A stretch of 64,000 nt of DNA, from the NCBI GenBank assembly GCA_020638695.1, contig JACKIB010000004.1:62001-126000 (forward strand), read 5' to 3'. This DNA comes from Planctomycetota bacterium. Its GTDB lineage: Bacteria; Planctomycetota; UBA1135; UBA2386. The position numbers were made by a program, and so were the translations under genes. Under the pieces are notes generated by a model. That model did not search any database. It saw only the letters and a program-made list of their open reading frames with translations, and was not told the DNA's origin. Positions 56,525 to 64,000 of the stretch are shown piece after piece. Every line of letters starts with the position of its first letter. Position 1 is the stretch's first letter.

Positions 56525-58048
56525 TCAGCGTCCGATCGCTTCGATCTCCGCGGCGTCGAGCGTGCCGTCGCCGTTGGTATCGAACCGCCGTGCATAGCGC
56601 CGCCACCCGGCGGGGATCTCCGACTGGTCGATCTTCCCGTCGCCGTTCTTGTCGAGCATCTTGATTCGCGACACCAGCGAGCCGAGCAGCGATTCCGGGT
56701 GCTCGGCGACGCCGGAACGCAGGCTGCTGCGCGCCGCACTACGGATGGCGCGCTCCAACCGCCCGCTGTCGCGTTCGCGGCGGGCGATCATCAGCAGCGT
56801 CACACTGCCCATCTCGTCGGTCGACTGCAGACCCCAGCGCACCCGACGCGGTGGGTCGAACGGATTGGCGGGGTTGTCCTTCGAGTTGTCGTAGGTCAGC
56901 GTCACCTCGATCTTGGTGCCGCGGCGCAGGGCGACCGGCTCGCGGTACTGGTAGCGGTTCTGCCAATTGAACGCCCAGTTGTCGATGTAGAACACCGAGC
57001 GCGGCTCGCCGCCCGGCGGCGTGACCTTCACCTGCATGGTGCGACACAGGTAGTGGGCGTGGCCGCCGACGGTCAGCAGCGAGGCGTCCACCGGCAGGGT
57101 GAACGCATCGCGGATGGTGAACTGCTTGGCACCGGCCGGGATGTCGATACCTGCGGCGAACCCGAAGGCGGGAGGCAGCTGCAGCCCGACCATGGTGTGC
57201 GCGGGCGGCGTGTCGGTGAAGTACAGCCCGAGGGTGGTCTGCTCAAACTCGGCCTTGCCGGACGGGTGCAGGTGGCTGCGCAGGATCAGGTCGGCACCCT
57301 TCGGCAGCTTGCGCGCCAAACCCATCGGCAGGTGTTGCGGTTGGCCGCCCACCGCCCAGCCGCCGAGCCCGGCCGTGCTGGTGCCGAGGTTGCCGCCGCG
57401 CGAACCCGCTCCGCCATCCATGCCGTCGAACCCTGGCTTGCCGTCCTGCCCGTCGCGCCGCCTTGCGGCGCCTTGGGTGTCGATGCCGAAGATGATGTGG
57501 TGGAGCACCTGCCGCGATCCGGCCCGCACTTCGATCGCGGTCACCCAGCGGTCGCGGTCGAGGTTCAGCGGCACCACGAAGTTGCGGTAGATGTCCGGTC
57601 CGCTGGCCGGCACCGGGAACGCCTTCGGCATGGTGACCACCAGGTCCGGTTTGCCGAGCTGCCAGCCCTCTGGGAACTTCGGAGCAGCGGGGGGTTGTCC
57701 CGGTCCTTCCGGGCGACCGTCCGCGACCCAGCGTTCGAGCGTGGCGATCTCCGCCGCGGTCAGCCGCCGCTCCCCGACGAAACTGCCGTGGCCCTCCACC
57801 GGGTGCCAGGGGGGCATGAACCGCGCCTTGGTGGCGCGCACCATGGTCTTGCCGCGGCGCCGGGCGTCTTCGAACGTCAGCAGGCTGAACGGCGCGCCGC
57901 CGCCCGGGCGGTGGCACGGCGCGCAGCTCCGCAGCAGGATCGGCGCAACGTGTTGGTTGAACGTGACCGGCTGCTGGGCGGAGGCGGTGGTGACCGCCGA
58001 AGCCGCGGCGAACAGTGCCAGGGGGAAACGCGGACTGCGCATGCCCAC
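56525..58048 (-). CDS. Heme-c / copper-monooxygenase-like / EF-hand secreted protein
   Basis: The 507-residue protein begins with a signal peptide (MGMRSPRFPLALFAAASAVTTASAQ). Residues ~28-110 hold a CxxCH heme site (CAPCH at 42-46) and PPWHPVEGHGSF, as in planctomycete cytochrome c-like domains. The middle has copper-binding candidates of the PHM/DBM type: GSRQVLHHIIFG, LILRSHLHPSGK and GGHAHYLCRTM. Near the C-terminus are two EF-hand loops, DKNGDGKIDQSE and DTNGDGTLDAAE. A role in extracytoplasmic oxidation, perhaps of a surface polymer, is inferred. Each motif is directly visible. Confidence 0.78.
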   Translation of the reverse strand: MGMRSPRFPLALFAAASAVTTASAQQPVTFNQHVAPILLRSCAPCHRPGGGAPFSLLTFEDARRRGKTMVRATKARFMPPWHPVEGHGSFVGERRLTAAEIATLERWVADGRPEGPGQPPAAPKFPEGWQLGKPDLVVTMPKAFPVPASGPDIYRNFVVPLNLDRDRWVTAIEVRAGSRQVLHHIIFGIDTQGAARRRDGQDGKPGFDGMDGGAGSRGGNLGTSTAGLGGWAVGGQPQHLPMGLARKLPKGADLILRSHLHPSGKAEFEQTTLGLYFTDTPPAHTMVGLQLPPAFGFAAGIDIPAGAKQFTIRDAFTLPVDASLLTVGGHAHYLCRTMQVKVTPPGGEPRSVFYIDNWAFNWQNRYQYREPVALRRGTKIEVTLTYDNSKDNPANPFDPPRRVRWGLQSTDEMGSVTLLMIARRERDSGRLERAIRSAARSSLRSGVAEHPESLLGSLVSRIKMLDKNGDGKIDQSEIPAGWRRYARRFDTNGDGTLDAAEIEAIGR

Positions 58049-58117
58049 ATGTTGTCGCGCCGCCGCGCCAGGGGGACCGATTCTCCTCCGCAGGCACTTC
58101 CCGCGTTTCGCTCGTCG

Positions 58118-58142
58118 CCTGGTGAGAATGGCGGGCTAGACT
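58118..58142 (+). promoter_or_regulatory. GGGCTAGACT promoter-like site
   Basis: The sequence cctggtgagaatggcgggct followed by agact resembles the outer end of repeat copy D (cggtcatgaatagtccgggcta). TAGACT at 58137-58142 lies eight bases before the ATG at 58151. No clear -35 is seen. Confidence 0.35.
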
Positions 58143-58150
58143 GACGCCGC

Positions 58151-58600
58151 ATGGTGCGGCGCGTCGTCCACAAGATCCTGGTGCCCGTCGAGTTGGTGGA
58201 GGAGACCGGACGCGACGCCGGCTACGCGATCGACCTCGCCGCGCAGCTGCGGGCCGACTTGATCCTGGTGGCCGTGATCGACACGCCGGCGGCCGCGACG
58301 CTGATCACGCACCACCGAGGCGGGCGCGTCAAGCGCGGGGCGTCGCTGGTGGACGAGGCGCGGGGCATCCTGCAGGACATCGTCGACCAGGCAGCCGAGG
58401 CGGGGGTGGTGGCCTGGGGCCACGCGATCGAGAGTGAGGAAGTCGAAGCGCACATCCTCAAGGAGGCGATCATGCAGAAAGTCGACCTGATCGTGGTGCG
58501 CAGCCACGGCCGGTCCGGGCTGGTCCGGGCGCTGTTCGGCAGCACCGCCGGCGAGATCCTCAAGGCCGCACCCTGCCCGGTGCTGGTTCACCGGGGCTGA
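58151..58600 (+). CDS. Universal stress protein UspA family
   Basis: The 149-residue protein has the USP fold: KILVPVELVEETGRDAGYAIDLAAQL at the start and the ATP-binding signature DLIVVRSHGRSGLVRALFGSTAGEILKAAPCPVLV at the end (GxxGxxxxxxGST type, present in pieces GRSG and GST). It is probably a nucleotide-binding stress protein. It lies 15 bases before the Lon-like gene on the same strand, so the two may be co-expressed in stress. Confidence 0.92.
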   Translation: MVRRVVHKILVPVELVEETGRDAGYAIDLAAQLRADLILVAVIDTPAAATLITHHRGGRVKRGASLVDEARGILQDIVDQAAEAGVVAWGHAIESEEVEAHILKEAIMQKVDLIVVRSHGRSGLVRALFGSTAGEILKAAPCPVLVHRG

Positions 58601-58615
58601 GGCGCGGCCGCACGG

Positions 58616-61204
58616 ATGGCAGCCAAGAAGAAGAAGGGTGTCCGCGCCCGCCAGGTGCGTTCCACCGAACCACAGGACGAACGCCGCAAACCCGAGTCGC
58701 GGCGCCCGAAGGTCCCCGCCGCGCCGGCCACCCGACCCGATCCGAGTAGCGCGCGAGAACTGAACGCGCCCGCGCCGGCGCGCCCGCGCGGGGTGGTCGA
58801 GCGCACTCGGTTGCGTCCGGTCGACTTGCGGTTCTCGTGTCCACCGGTCAGCCACGGCAGCCGCCAGCCGAGCCTGTCGACCCTGCTGTGGCAGGACCGC
58901 CCGGTGCAGGCGATCCGCACCGGACTGACGCTGTACGCGACCGGCTACAACATCTTCGTGAGTGGCACGGTCGGCTCGGGACGAACCCGGTTGGTCACCG
59001 ACCTGATTCGCAAGCTCAAGCCGCCCGGGCGGCGGGTGCCCGACCGGGTGTTCGTCAGCAACTTCCGCGAGCCCAACCGCCCGCGCCTGATCACGCTGGA
59101 CCGCGGCGCCGGGCCGCGCTTTCGCGACGAGATGCGCGAGCTGGTCGTGGCGATCCAGGAAGCGCTGCAGGGTGCGCTGCGGTCGCGCACCCACCGGGTG
59201 TCGCACGACCTGGTGCTGCGCGCCACCGAGGAACGCGAGAAGCGGCTGATGGCGGCACTCGAGCGGCAAGCCCGGCGCGAGGGCTGCGCGGTGGTGCAGT
59301 TCCCCGGTGCGGGTGGCGGCACCATGGCCGACATCTACCCGGAGGTCGATGGCGAGCCGATCAACCCGGAGGCGCTGCGCGATCTGGTCGGTCAGGGTCG
59401 GCTGTCGCACGCCCGCTACCGCAGTTTGCTCGGCAAGCGGGACGCGCTGATGGGCCGCCTCGAGGACGTCACCGAGCGGCTGCTGCGGCTGGCGCGCGAG
59501 ACCGACCAGGAATTGCGCCGGATGGACCAGCAGGTGGCCGGGCACGTGCTGCGCTCACACCTGCGGGCGTTTGCGCGCCGCTGGCCGAGCGAGCAGATCG
59601 GCGGGTTCCTCGCCGACCTGCGCGAGCACGTGCTGGAGGACGTCGACCGCTGGCTCGCTGCCGAGCCGCCCCCGCCCGGCGGCGCGCCGGCGGGCACCGC
59701 CCCTGCCGAGGCCGAACCGCTGCCTCCGCCACCGGCGCCAGTGCGCGGCGAGCCGGTGCGCTTCAACGGTGTCGAGGTGCACGTCGTCAAGACCAGCGCC
59801 GACGACCAGTGCCCGGTGGTGCTGGAGACCCACCCGACCTACGCCAACCTGTTCGGCATGGTCGAGCCCGGACGCGACGGCCACGGCCCCAGTCTGGCGC
59901 ACGTGCACCCGGGTTCGCTGCTGCGCGCCGACGGTGGATTCCTGATCCTGCGCCTGTCCGAAGTGCTCGGCGAACCGGGGGTGTGGACCCAACTCAAGCG
60001 GGCGCTGCGGGTCGGCTGCGTCGAGATCCGCGAGTTCGATCCCAACTCGGGAGTGGCCGCGGGCACGCTGCAGCCCGAAGCGGTGCCGATCTCGCTCAAG
60101 GTGATCATGATCGGCGAGCCGGGGGCGCACGAGACGCTGGCGCACGAGGACAGCCAGTTCCTGCAGACCTTCAAGGTGCACGCCGAGTTCGACAGCGTGA
60201 TGCCGGCGACCCAGGGCAACCGGCGGCGCTACGCCGACCTGATCGACTGGTTTCGTCGCCAGGAGGGGCTGTTGCCGTTCAGCGGCGACGCCTGTGCCGC
60301 GGTGGTCGAGTTCGGGGCGCGGCTGGCGGGGCGGAAGGATCGGCTGACCGCGCGGTTCGGCGAGTTGGCCGATCTGGTGCGCGAGGCTTCGCATCTGTGT
60401 GCCACCGCGGGCGGCCCGACCGTGACTCGCGAGCACATCGAGGCGGCGCAGCGCGCCCGGGTGTTCCGCGTCGACCTGCCGCGCGAGGCGATCGAGCGGG
60501 ACTTCCGCGACGGCTACCTGCTGCTGCAGACCAGCGGGCGGGCGGTCGGTCAGGTGAATGCGCTCACCGTGCTGGAGACCGACGCGATCATGTTCGGCAA
60601 GCCCAGCCGGGTCACCGTCGCGACCGGAGCCGGACCGCGCGAGCGGACCGGGGTGATCAACATCGAGCGCGAGTCGGATCTCTCGGGACCGCTGCACGAC
60701 AAGGGGGTGATGATTCTGCAGGGCTACCTGCTGCAGCAGTTCGCGAACGACGGGCCGCTCGGCCTGCAGGCGACGATCTGCTTCGAGCAGACCTACGGCG
60801 GGATCGATGGTGACTCGGCCTCCGGTGCGGAGCTGTGCGCGCTGCTGTCCAGCCTGACCGGAATCCCGTTGGCGCAGGGGTTCGGTATCACGGGCGCGAT
60901 CAACCAGCGCGGCGAGGTGCAGGCAGTCAGCGGGGTCAACGAGAAGATCGAGGGCTTCTTCCGGCTGTGCCGCAGTCGCGGATTGTCGGGTGATCAGGGG
61001 GTGATCCTGCCGCGCGCCAACGTGTCCGACTTGATGCTCGACCCCGAGGTGGTCGCCGCAGTGGAGGCCGGCCGGTTCGCGATCCACGCCGTGGAGTCGG
61101 TCGAGCAGATGCTCGAGCTGCTGACCGGACGCCCGGCTGCCGAGGTGAAGGCGGCGGTGGCGGCGCGGCTGCGCGCGTTCCGCAGCGTCGCGACCGGGGA
61201 CTGA
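58616..61204 (+). CDS. Lon-like ATP-dependent protease (AAA_32 / S16)
   Basis: This 862-residue protein ends with a Lon S16 protease domain: Ser734 in GIDGDSASGAELCALL and Lys777 in SGVNEKIEGFF form the catalytic dyad. The N-terminal part is a divergent AAA module, with the P-loop GTVGSGRT (117-124) carrying Arg instead of Lys before Thr. A long helical insertion (~200-370) with Pro/Glu-rich stretches follows. The middle includes VLETHPTYANLFGMVEPGRDG and DGGFLILRLSEVL, as in LonB-like/YcbZ-type proteins. It probably degrades damaged proteins. The P-loop change may weaken ATP binding; family practice should be checked. Confidence 0.85.
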   Translation: MAAKKKKGVRARQVRSTEPQDERRKPESRRPKVPAAPATRPDPSSARELNAPAPARPRGVVERTRLRPVDLRFSCPPVSHGSRQPSLSTLLWQDRPVQAIRTGLTLYATGYNIFVSGTVGSGRTRLVTDLIRKLKPPGRRVPDRVFVSNFREPNRPRLITLDRGAGPRFRDEMRELVVAIQEALQGALRSRTHRVSHDLVLRATEEREKRLMAALERQARREGCAVVQFPGAGGGTMADIYPEVDGEPINPEALRDLVGQGRLSHARYRSLLGKRDALMGRLEDVTERLLRLARETDQELRRMDQQVAGHVLRSHLRAFARRWPSEQIGGFLADLREHVLEDVDRWLAAEPPPPGGAPAGTAPAEAEPLPPPPAPVRGEPVRFNGVEVHVVKTSADDQCPVVLETHPTYANLFGMVEPGRDGHGPSLAHVHPGSLLRADGGFLILRLSEVLGEPGVWTQLKRALRVGCVEIREFDPNSGVAAGTLQPEAVPISLKVIMIGEPGAHETLAHEDSQFLQTFKVHAEFDSVMPATQGNRRRYADLIDWFRRQEGLLPFSGDACAAVVEFGARLAGRKDRLTARFGELADLVREASHLCATAGGPTVTREHIEAAQRARVFRVDLPREAIERDFRDGYLLLQTSGRAVGQVNALTVLETDAIMFGKPSRVTVATGAGPRERTGVINIERESDLSGPLHDKGVMILQGYLLQQFANDGPLGLQATICFEQTYGGIDGDSASGAELCALLSSLTGIPLAQGFGITGAINQRGEVQAVSGVNEKIEGFFRLCRSRGLSGDQGVILPRANVSDLMLDPEVVAAVEAGRFAIHAVESVEQMLELLTGRPAAEVKAAVAARLRAFRSVATGD

Positions 61205-61218
61205 GTCGTCCGGATGGA

Positions 61219-61329
61219 CGTCAGAACCCGCTCCTCGACGGGGAGGCAACCCGCCTCCCGGCAGGAGCTGCCGTTCTCCTTGTCGGCAACAACCTTGCAC
61301 GATCTCGCGCGACGCGGCTCATGAAGAGT
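61219..61329 (+). repeat. Palindromic MITE-like repeat, copy E (5' truncated)
   Basis: The sequence from cgtcagaacccgctcctcga through ctccttgtcggcaacaacct to gcgcgacgcggctcatgaag matches copy D in order, with two extra bases near the right end. The left terminal part is missing. It lies 14 bases after the Lon-like gene stop. The 14-base gtggcgcagactcc that follows at 61335-61348 is shared with the inverted repeat next to copy D. Confidence 0.75.
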
Positions 61330-61372
61330 CATCCCGTGGCGCAGACTCCGAGGTTGCCAGCGTCGCCTGCGC

Positions 61373-62263
61373 TCAGTGGTGCCCAGCGGTGCGCGCGTCG
61401 TGGTGGTGCGTGGCACCACTGTGCGGCTCCGGCGCGTGCTCGGGCGTTCGATTCGCCGCGAAGCGATGCGAGGGTCCGTGCGGTGCGGCCTTCGGCTGCA
61501 GTCGCGCGACCGCAGCCGCGCCCTCCGAGGTGACCAGCCGCCAGCGGCGGTCCCACTTGGTCACCCAGTCGATCGTCAGGCGCTTGGCGTCGACGATGCC
61601 GACCGCGATCCGGAACCGATCCTCCAGCCGCCGCGCGGCGAGCAACCGCGACTGGGCGAACACCCGGTCGGCCTGCGCGACGCCGTGGGCCACGTGCAAC
61701 GATACGCCGTCGCGTTGTGCCAGCGCGAAAGCGGGTTCGAGGTCGCGCTGCAGGGTGCGTGCCGGATCGGTCCGCGGTCGCGGGTCGCGCGCCAGGTGAG
61801 GGTCGTCCTTGTCGACCAGGATCACCAACAGCTGGATCTGCTCCTGTTCGACGCCGCGCTCGATCGCGGCGACCTCGGCCATGCGCAGCAGCGGACCCGG
61901 CGAGCTCAGCACCAGGAGGTCGCGGTGGGCGACCCCGAGCAATTCACCGGCCGACACCGACGAGCTGGTGGCGAGGGCAACTGCGGCGAGCTTGCGCCCG
62001 GGGCCGTGCGGCCGCGGGCGCGGCGCCAGCGGGCGACCGGCCTTGGCTACCGCGGCGTTGCCATCGCGCAGGTAGCGCATCGCGTGCCAGGGTGACCAGC
62101 GGGTCAGTGGGCGCAGCAACGGGATCTCCGATCCGGTCGGCGTGTCGCCCGACCCCGCGGCCGGATGGGCTGTTGCCGTCGCGGTGCCCTGCGCTGCCCC
62201 GTGCTGTGCGGAGGCCGAAGCGCTCGCGAACACGGCGATGGCGAATGCGGCGGCGAGCTTCAT
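61373..62263 (-). CDS. Secreted degenerate beta-carbonic-anhydrase-like protein
   Basis: This 296-residue protein has a signal peptide (MKLAAAFAIAVFASASASAQ). The order WHAMRYLRDGNAAVAKAGRP, AVALATSSSVSAGELLGV, HRDLLVLSSPGPLLRMAEVAAIERGVEQEQIQLLVILV resembles beta-carbonic anhydrases (EGNxRF, CSDSR, GDLFVVRxAGN, SLEYAVxxL, LGHxxC). At the CSDSR position it has TSSSV, and no HxxC is seen, so all zinc ligands appear lost. It is probably a pseudoenzyme. A His-rich tail (ATHHHDARTAGHH) ends the protein. The family link is by pattern and moderate. Confidence 0.6.
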   Translation of the reverse strand: MKLAAAFAIAVFASASASAQHGAAQGTATATAHPAAGSGDTPTGSEIPLLRPLTRWSPWHAMRYLRDGNAAVAKAGRPLAPRPRPHGPGRKLAAVALATSSSVSAGELLGVAHRDLLVLSSPGPLLRMAEVAAIERGVEQEQIQLLVILVDKDDPHLARDPRPRTDPARTLQRDLEPAFALAQRDGVSLHVAHGVAQADRVFAQSRLLAARRLEDRFRIAVGIVDAKRLTIDWVTKWDRRWRLVTSEGAAAVARLQPKAAPHGPSHRFAANRTPEHAPEPHSGATHHHDARTAGHH

Positions 62264-62355
62264 GCCGGGCTGATCGGGCACGGAGTGCCGACATCTTGAG
62301 CAGGTGTCGAACTCCCCGACGCAGCGGGGCGTCGGGTGTGGCGATCCGCGTCGCC

Positions 62356-63432
62356 TCAGGCGTAGTAGGCGCCGAACCGGTTCTGGATGAACGTGGCGTA
62401 GCTCACGTCCTCCATGCGCACGAACCCCTGCTGCGGCAACGCGCCGTCGAACAGCATGTCGACCACCGCACAGACGCCTGCCGCGGTGGTGATCTGGATC
62501 CCGCTCCAGTTCTCGCCGTCGATCTCCCGGTGGTAGATGGTGCGCGCGAACACGTTCTCCGTGAGCTTGCCCTGGTGCATGCCGACCGCGGTGACGAAGA
62601 TCACGATCTGGTCGCGGAAAGTGGTCGGCAGCGTGCGTTCCCACATTGCGGCGAGCGCCTGCTGGTCATCCTTCAGCCGCATGTCGTCCAGCAGGAACTT
62701 CAGCAGGTAGTTGTGTCCGGGGTAGCGGATCGACTTGTAGCTGACGTTGCGCACCTTGCCCTTCAACGTCTCTGCCAGCGTGCCCAGCCCGCCGGAGGTG
62801 TTGAACGCCTCGTAGCGCACGCCGTCGAGCATGATCTCCTCGAGGTTCTCCAGTGGCTGAACGGTCGCCAACCGCCCGTCGAGTAGCACTTCGCAGGGCT
62901 GGCAGTACTCGTTGATGAGTCCCTCGGTGCTCCAGGTGAGGTTGTACTTCAGCCGGTTGCCGGGGAAGCGGGGCAGCGCACCGACCCGCAGTCGCAAGTC
63001 GGTGACGTCGGTCATCGGCTGCAGCAGGTGCATCGCGACGATCGTGATGAAGCCCGGCGCCAGGCCGCACTGCGGCACGAACGCGGTCTCCGCGCCCTTC
63101 GCCAGCGCCTCGACTTGATCGGTGACCCGCACGTCCTCGGTCAGGTCGAAGTAGTGCAGTCGGTTCGCACGGGCGCGCTCGGCGATCACCGGGTTGCAGT
63201 GGAACGGCGCGCACGACACCACGGCCGCCGCGCCGCGCATCACCTCGTCGAGTGCCGCCGGGTCGGTGAAATCCGCGGCGTGGCCACGCGCCCCGGGCAC
63301 CCTAGTGCAGATGCGATCGACCGCGGCTTGGTCGCCGTCGACCACCCGCAGCGCGTAGTCGCCGCTAAAGCCGAGGAAGTGGGCAACCATCCGGCCGATC
63401 TTGCCGGCGCCGATCAGGACGACATCACGCAT
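62356..63432 (-). CDS. Saccharopine dehydrogenase family protein
   Basis: The 358-residue protein has an N-terminal NAD(P)-binding site (MRDVVLIGAGKIGRMVAHFLG) and the saccharopine-dehydrogenase-like pattern VVSCAPFHCNPVIAERARANRLHYFDLTED, VPQCGLAPGFITIVAMHLL. Relatives include lysine-epsilon-dehydrogenase and carboxynorspermidine-type enzymes. The start at 63432 overlaps the stop of the upstream methyltransferase (TGATG), so translation is coupled. A role with a methylated amino acid or polyamine is possible; the substrate is unknown. Confidence 0.82.
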   Translation of the reverse strand: MRDVVLIGAGKIGRMVAHFLGFSGDYALRVVDGDQAAVDRICTRVPGARGHAADFTDPAALDEVMRGAAAVVSCAPFHCNPVIAERARANRLHYFDLTEDVRVTDQVEALAKGAETAFVPQCGLAPGFITIVAMHLLQPMTDVTDLRLRVGALPRFPGNRLKYNLTWSTEGLINEYCQPCEVLLDGRLATVQPLENLEEIMLDGVRYEAFNTSGGLGTLAETLKGKVRNVSYKSIRYPGHNYLLKFLLDDMRLKDDQQALAAMWERTLPTTFRDQIVIFVTAVGMHQGKLTENVFARTIYHREIDGENWSGIQITTAAGVCAVVDMLFDGALPQQGFVRMEDVSYATFIQNRFGAYYA

Positions 63433-64000
63433 CAGCCCCTCCTGCCGACCAGGTAGGCGATCCACGCCGTGTCGGGCTCACCGTGGTCGCAGCGCTGGTA
63501 GTCGTTCTCATCGTCGTTGTCGCTCATGTCCCACAGGAAGTGCACGTCCTCGAAGCCGGCAGCGACCATCATCTCGTGCAGCTCGGGCGCGGTCCACATG
63601 CGCCAGTCGTAGACGAACGCGTCGCGCATCTTGGTGCGGTCGGCGAACTTGAAGTGGATCTTGCACACCGAGTGGTAGGTCAGCGGGTCGAACGCGAACT
63701 GGTCCCAGACGTAGGTGAAGCCCTGCTCGATCTCGCGCGGCTCCTCCATCAATTCCTGGGTCTCGCTGCCGCCCCAGATGTCGAGCATCAACACGCCGCC
63801 ATCGTTCAGCGACCGGTAGCAGTTGTCGAAGTAGCGCTGCATCAGCTCGCGCGTCTTGAAGATGCAGTAGCTGAAGTTCATCGCCGCGATCACGTCGGCC
63901 TTCGGCTCGCACAGCTCGAGCACGTCGCGCTGGTAGATGTGGATCCGCTGCTGCTCCTTGGCGCTCAGCTGCGCCAGGTTGTGCTCGCGACCCCAGTCCA
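63432..64000 (-). CDS. Class I SAM methyltransferase, cut by window edge
   Basis: The visible part runs from the window edge to the stop at 63432; the frame is open through 64000 (DWGREHNLAQLSAKEQQR and onward), so the N-terminus with motif I is outside. Visible family features are DVIAAMNFSYCIFKTRELM, a motif IV/V-type stretch, and LNDGGVLMLDIWGG. It lies directly upstream of the saccharopine-dehydrogenase-family gene with overlapping stop and start. Small-molecule or polyamine methylation is one possibility, inferred from that neighbour only. Confidence 0.8.
   Translation of the reverse strand, partial: DWGREHNLAQLSAKEQQRIHIYQRDVLELCEPKADVIAAMNFSYCIFKTRELMQRYFDNCYRSLNDGGVLMLDIWGGSETQELMEEPREIEQGFTYVWDQFAFDPLTYHSVCKIHFKFADRTKMRDAFVYDWRMWTAPELHEMMVAAGFEDVHFLWDMSDNDDENDYQRCDHGEPDTAWIAYLVGRRG

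Overview
The window is GC-rich bacterial chromosome packed with genes on both strands. The organism is probably a member of the Planctomycetota. This is inferred from the mix of features: two GroEL paralogues around one GroES, many large secreted proteins with CAP, vWA, NPCBM-like or IPT/TIG-like modules, a heme-c / copper-monooxygenase / EF-hand fusion, and a B-type succinate dehydrogenase with a single cytochrome b subunit. No rRNA or tRNA gene was found to fix the taxonomy, so another deep-branching Gram-negative phylum cannot be excluded.

Layout. 1-1031: a REP-associated transposase (RAYT) with its downstream REP hairpin. 1143-8287: a dispersed repeat, a phospholipid N-methyltransferase-like gene, and a tightly coupled four-gene lipid-type operon (PHP-glycosyltransferase fusion, membrane-anchored class III aminotransferase, phosphatidylserine decarboxylase, Mpo1-like membrane protein). 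8288-9011: four ~180-bp tandem repeats. 9069-15773: minus-strand chaperone cluster groEL2-groES-groEL1-dnaJ-grpE-fmdB plus a lipoprotein. 16094-21767: secreted and lipoprotein genes, MiaE and a lipase-like hydrolase. 21792-23555: secreted metzincin protease. 23957-27314: sdhCAB. 27340-31343: glycosyltransferase, DinG-type helicase, membrane protein. 31732-37105: two tandem Cys-rich secreted paralogues and a CAP-domain protein. 37204-38115: class I aldolase. 38209-39408: a decayed second RAYT unit and a solo REP hairpin. 39647-47386: KaiC-like ATPase, a degenerate histidine phosphatase, SprT-like/DUF2786 protein, His-rich thioredoxin-like protein, endonuclease III and a DODA-type dioxygenase. 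47457-58048: AsmA-like, PilZ, GT39-like, Nudix-like, lipoproteins, a beta-propeller-like protein and the heme/copper protein. 58151-61204: universal stress protein and a Lon-like protease. 61373-64000: a secreted degenerate beta-carbonic-anhydrase-like protein, a saccharopine-dehydrogenase-family protein and a methyltransferase cut by the window edge.

How genes work together. The chaperone block is a complete DnaJ-GrpE and GroES-GroEL set lacking DnaK here. sdhCAB is a full complex II. The lipid block has a PE-forming decarboxylase next to a putative PE methyltransferase, plus sugar-transferring and PLP enzymes, which suggests polar-lipid head-group synthesis.

The most unusual non-coding signals are a family of palindromic MITE-like repeats (copies near 1.2, 15.9, 31.6, 44.7, 55.2 and 61.3 kb) whose outer end resembles the region just upstream of several start codons, the RAYT/REP pairs, and the 180-bp tandem array.
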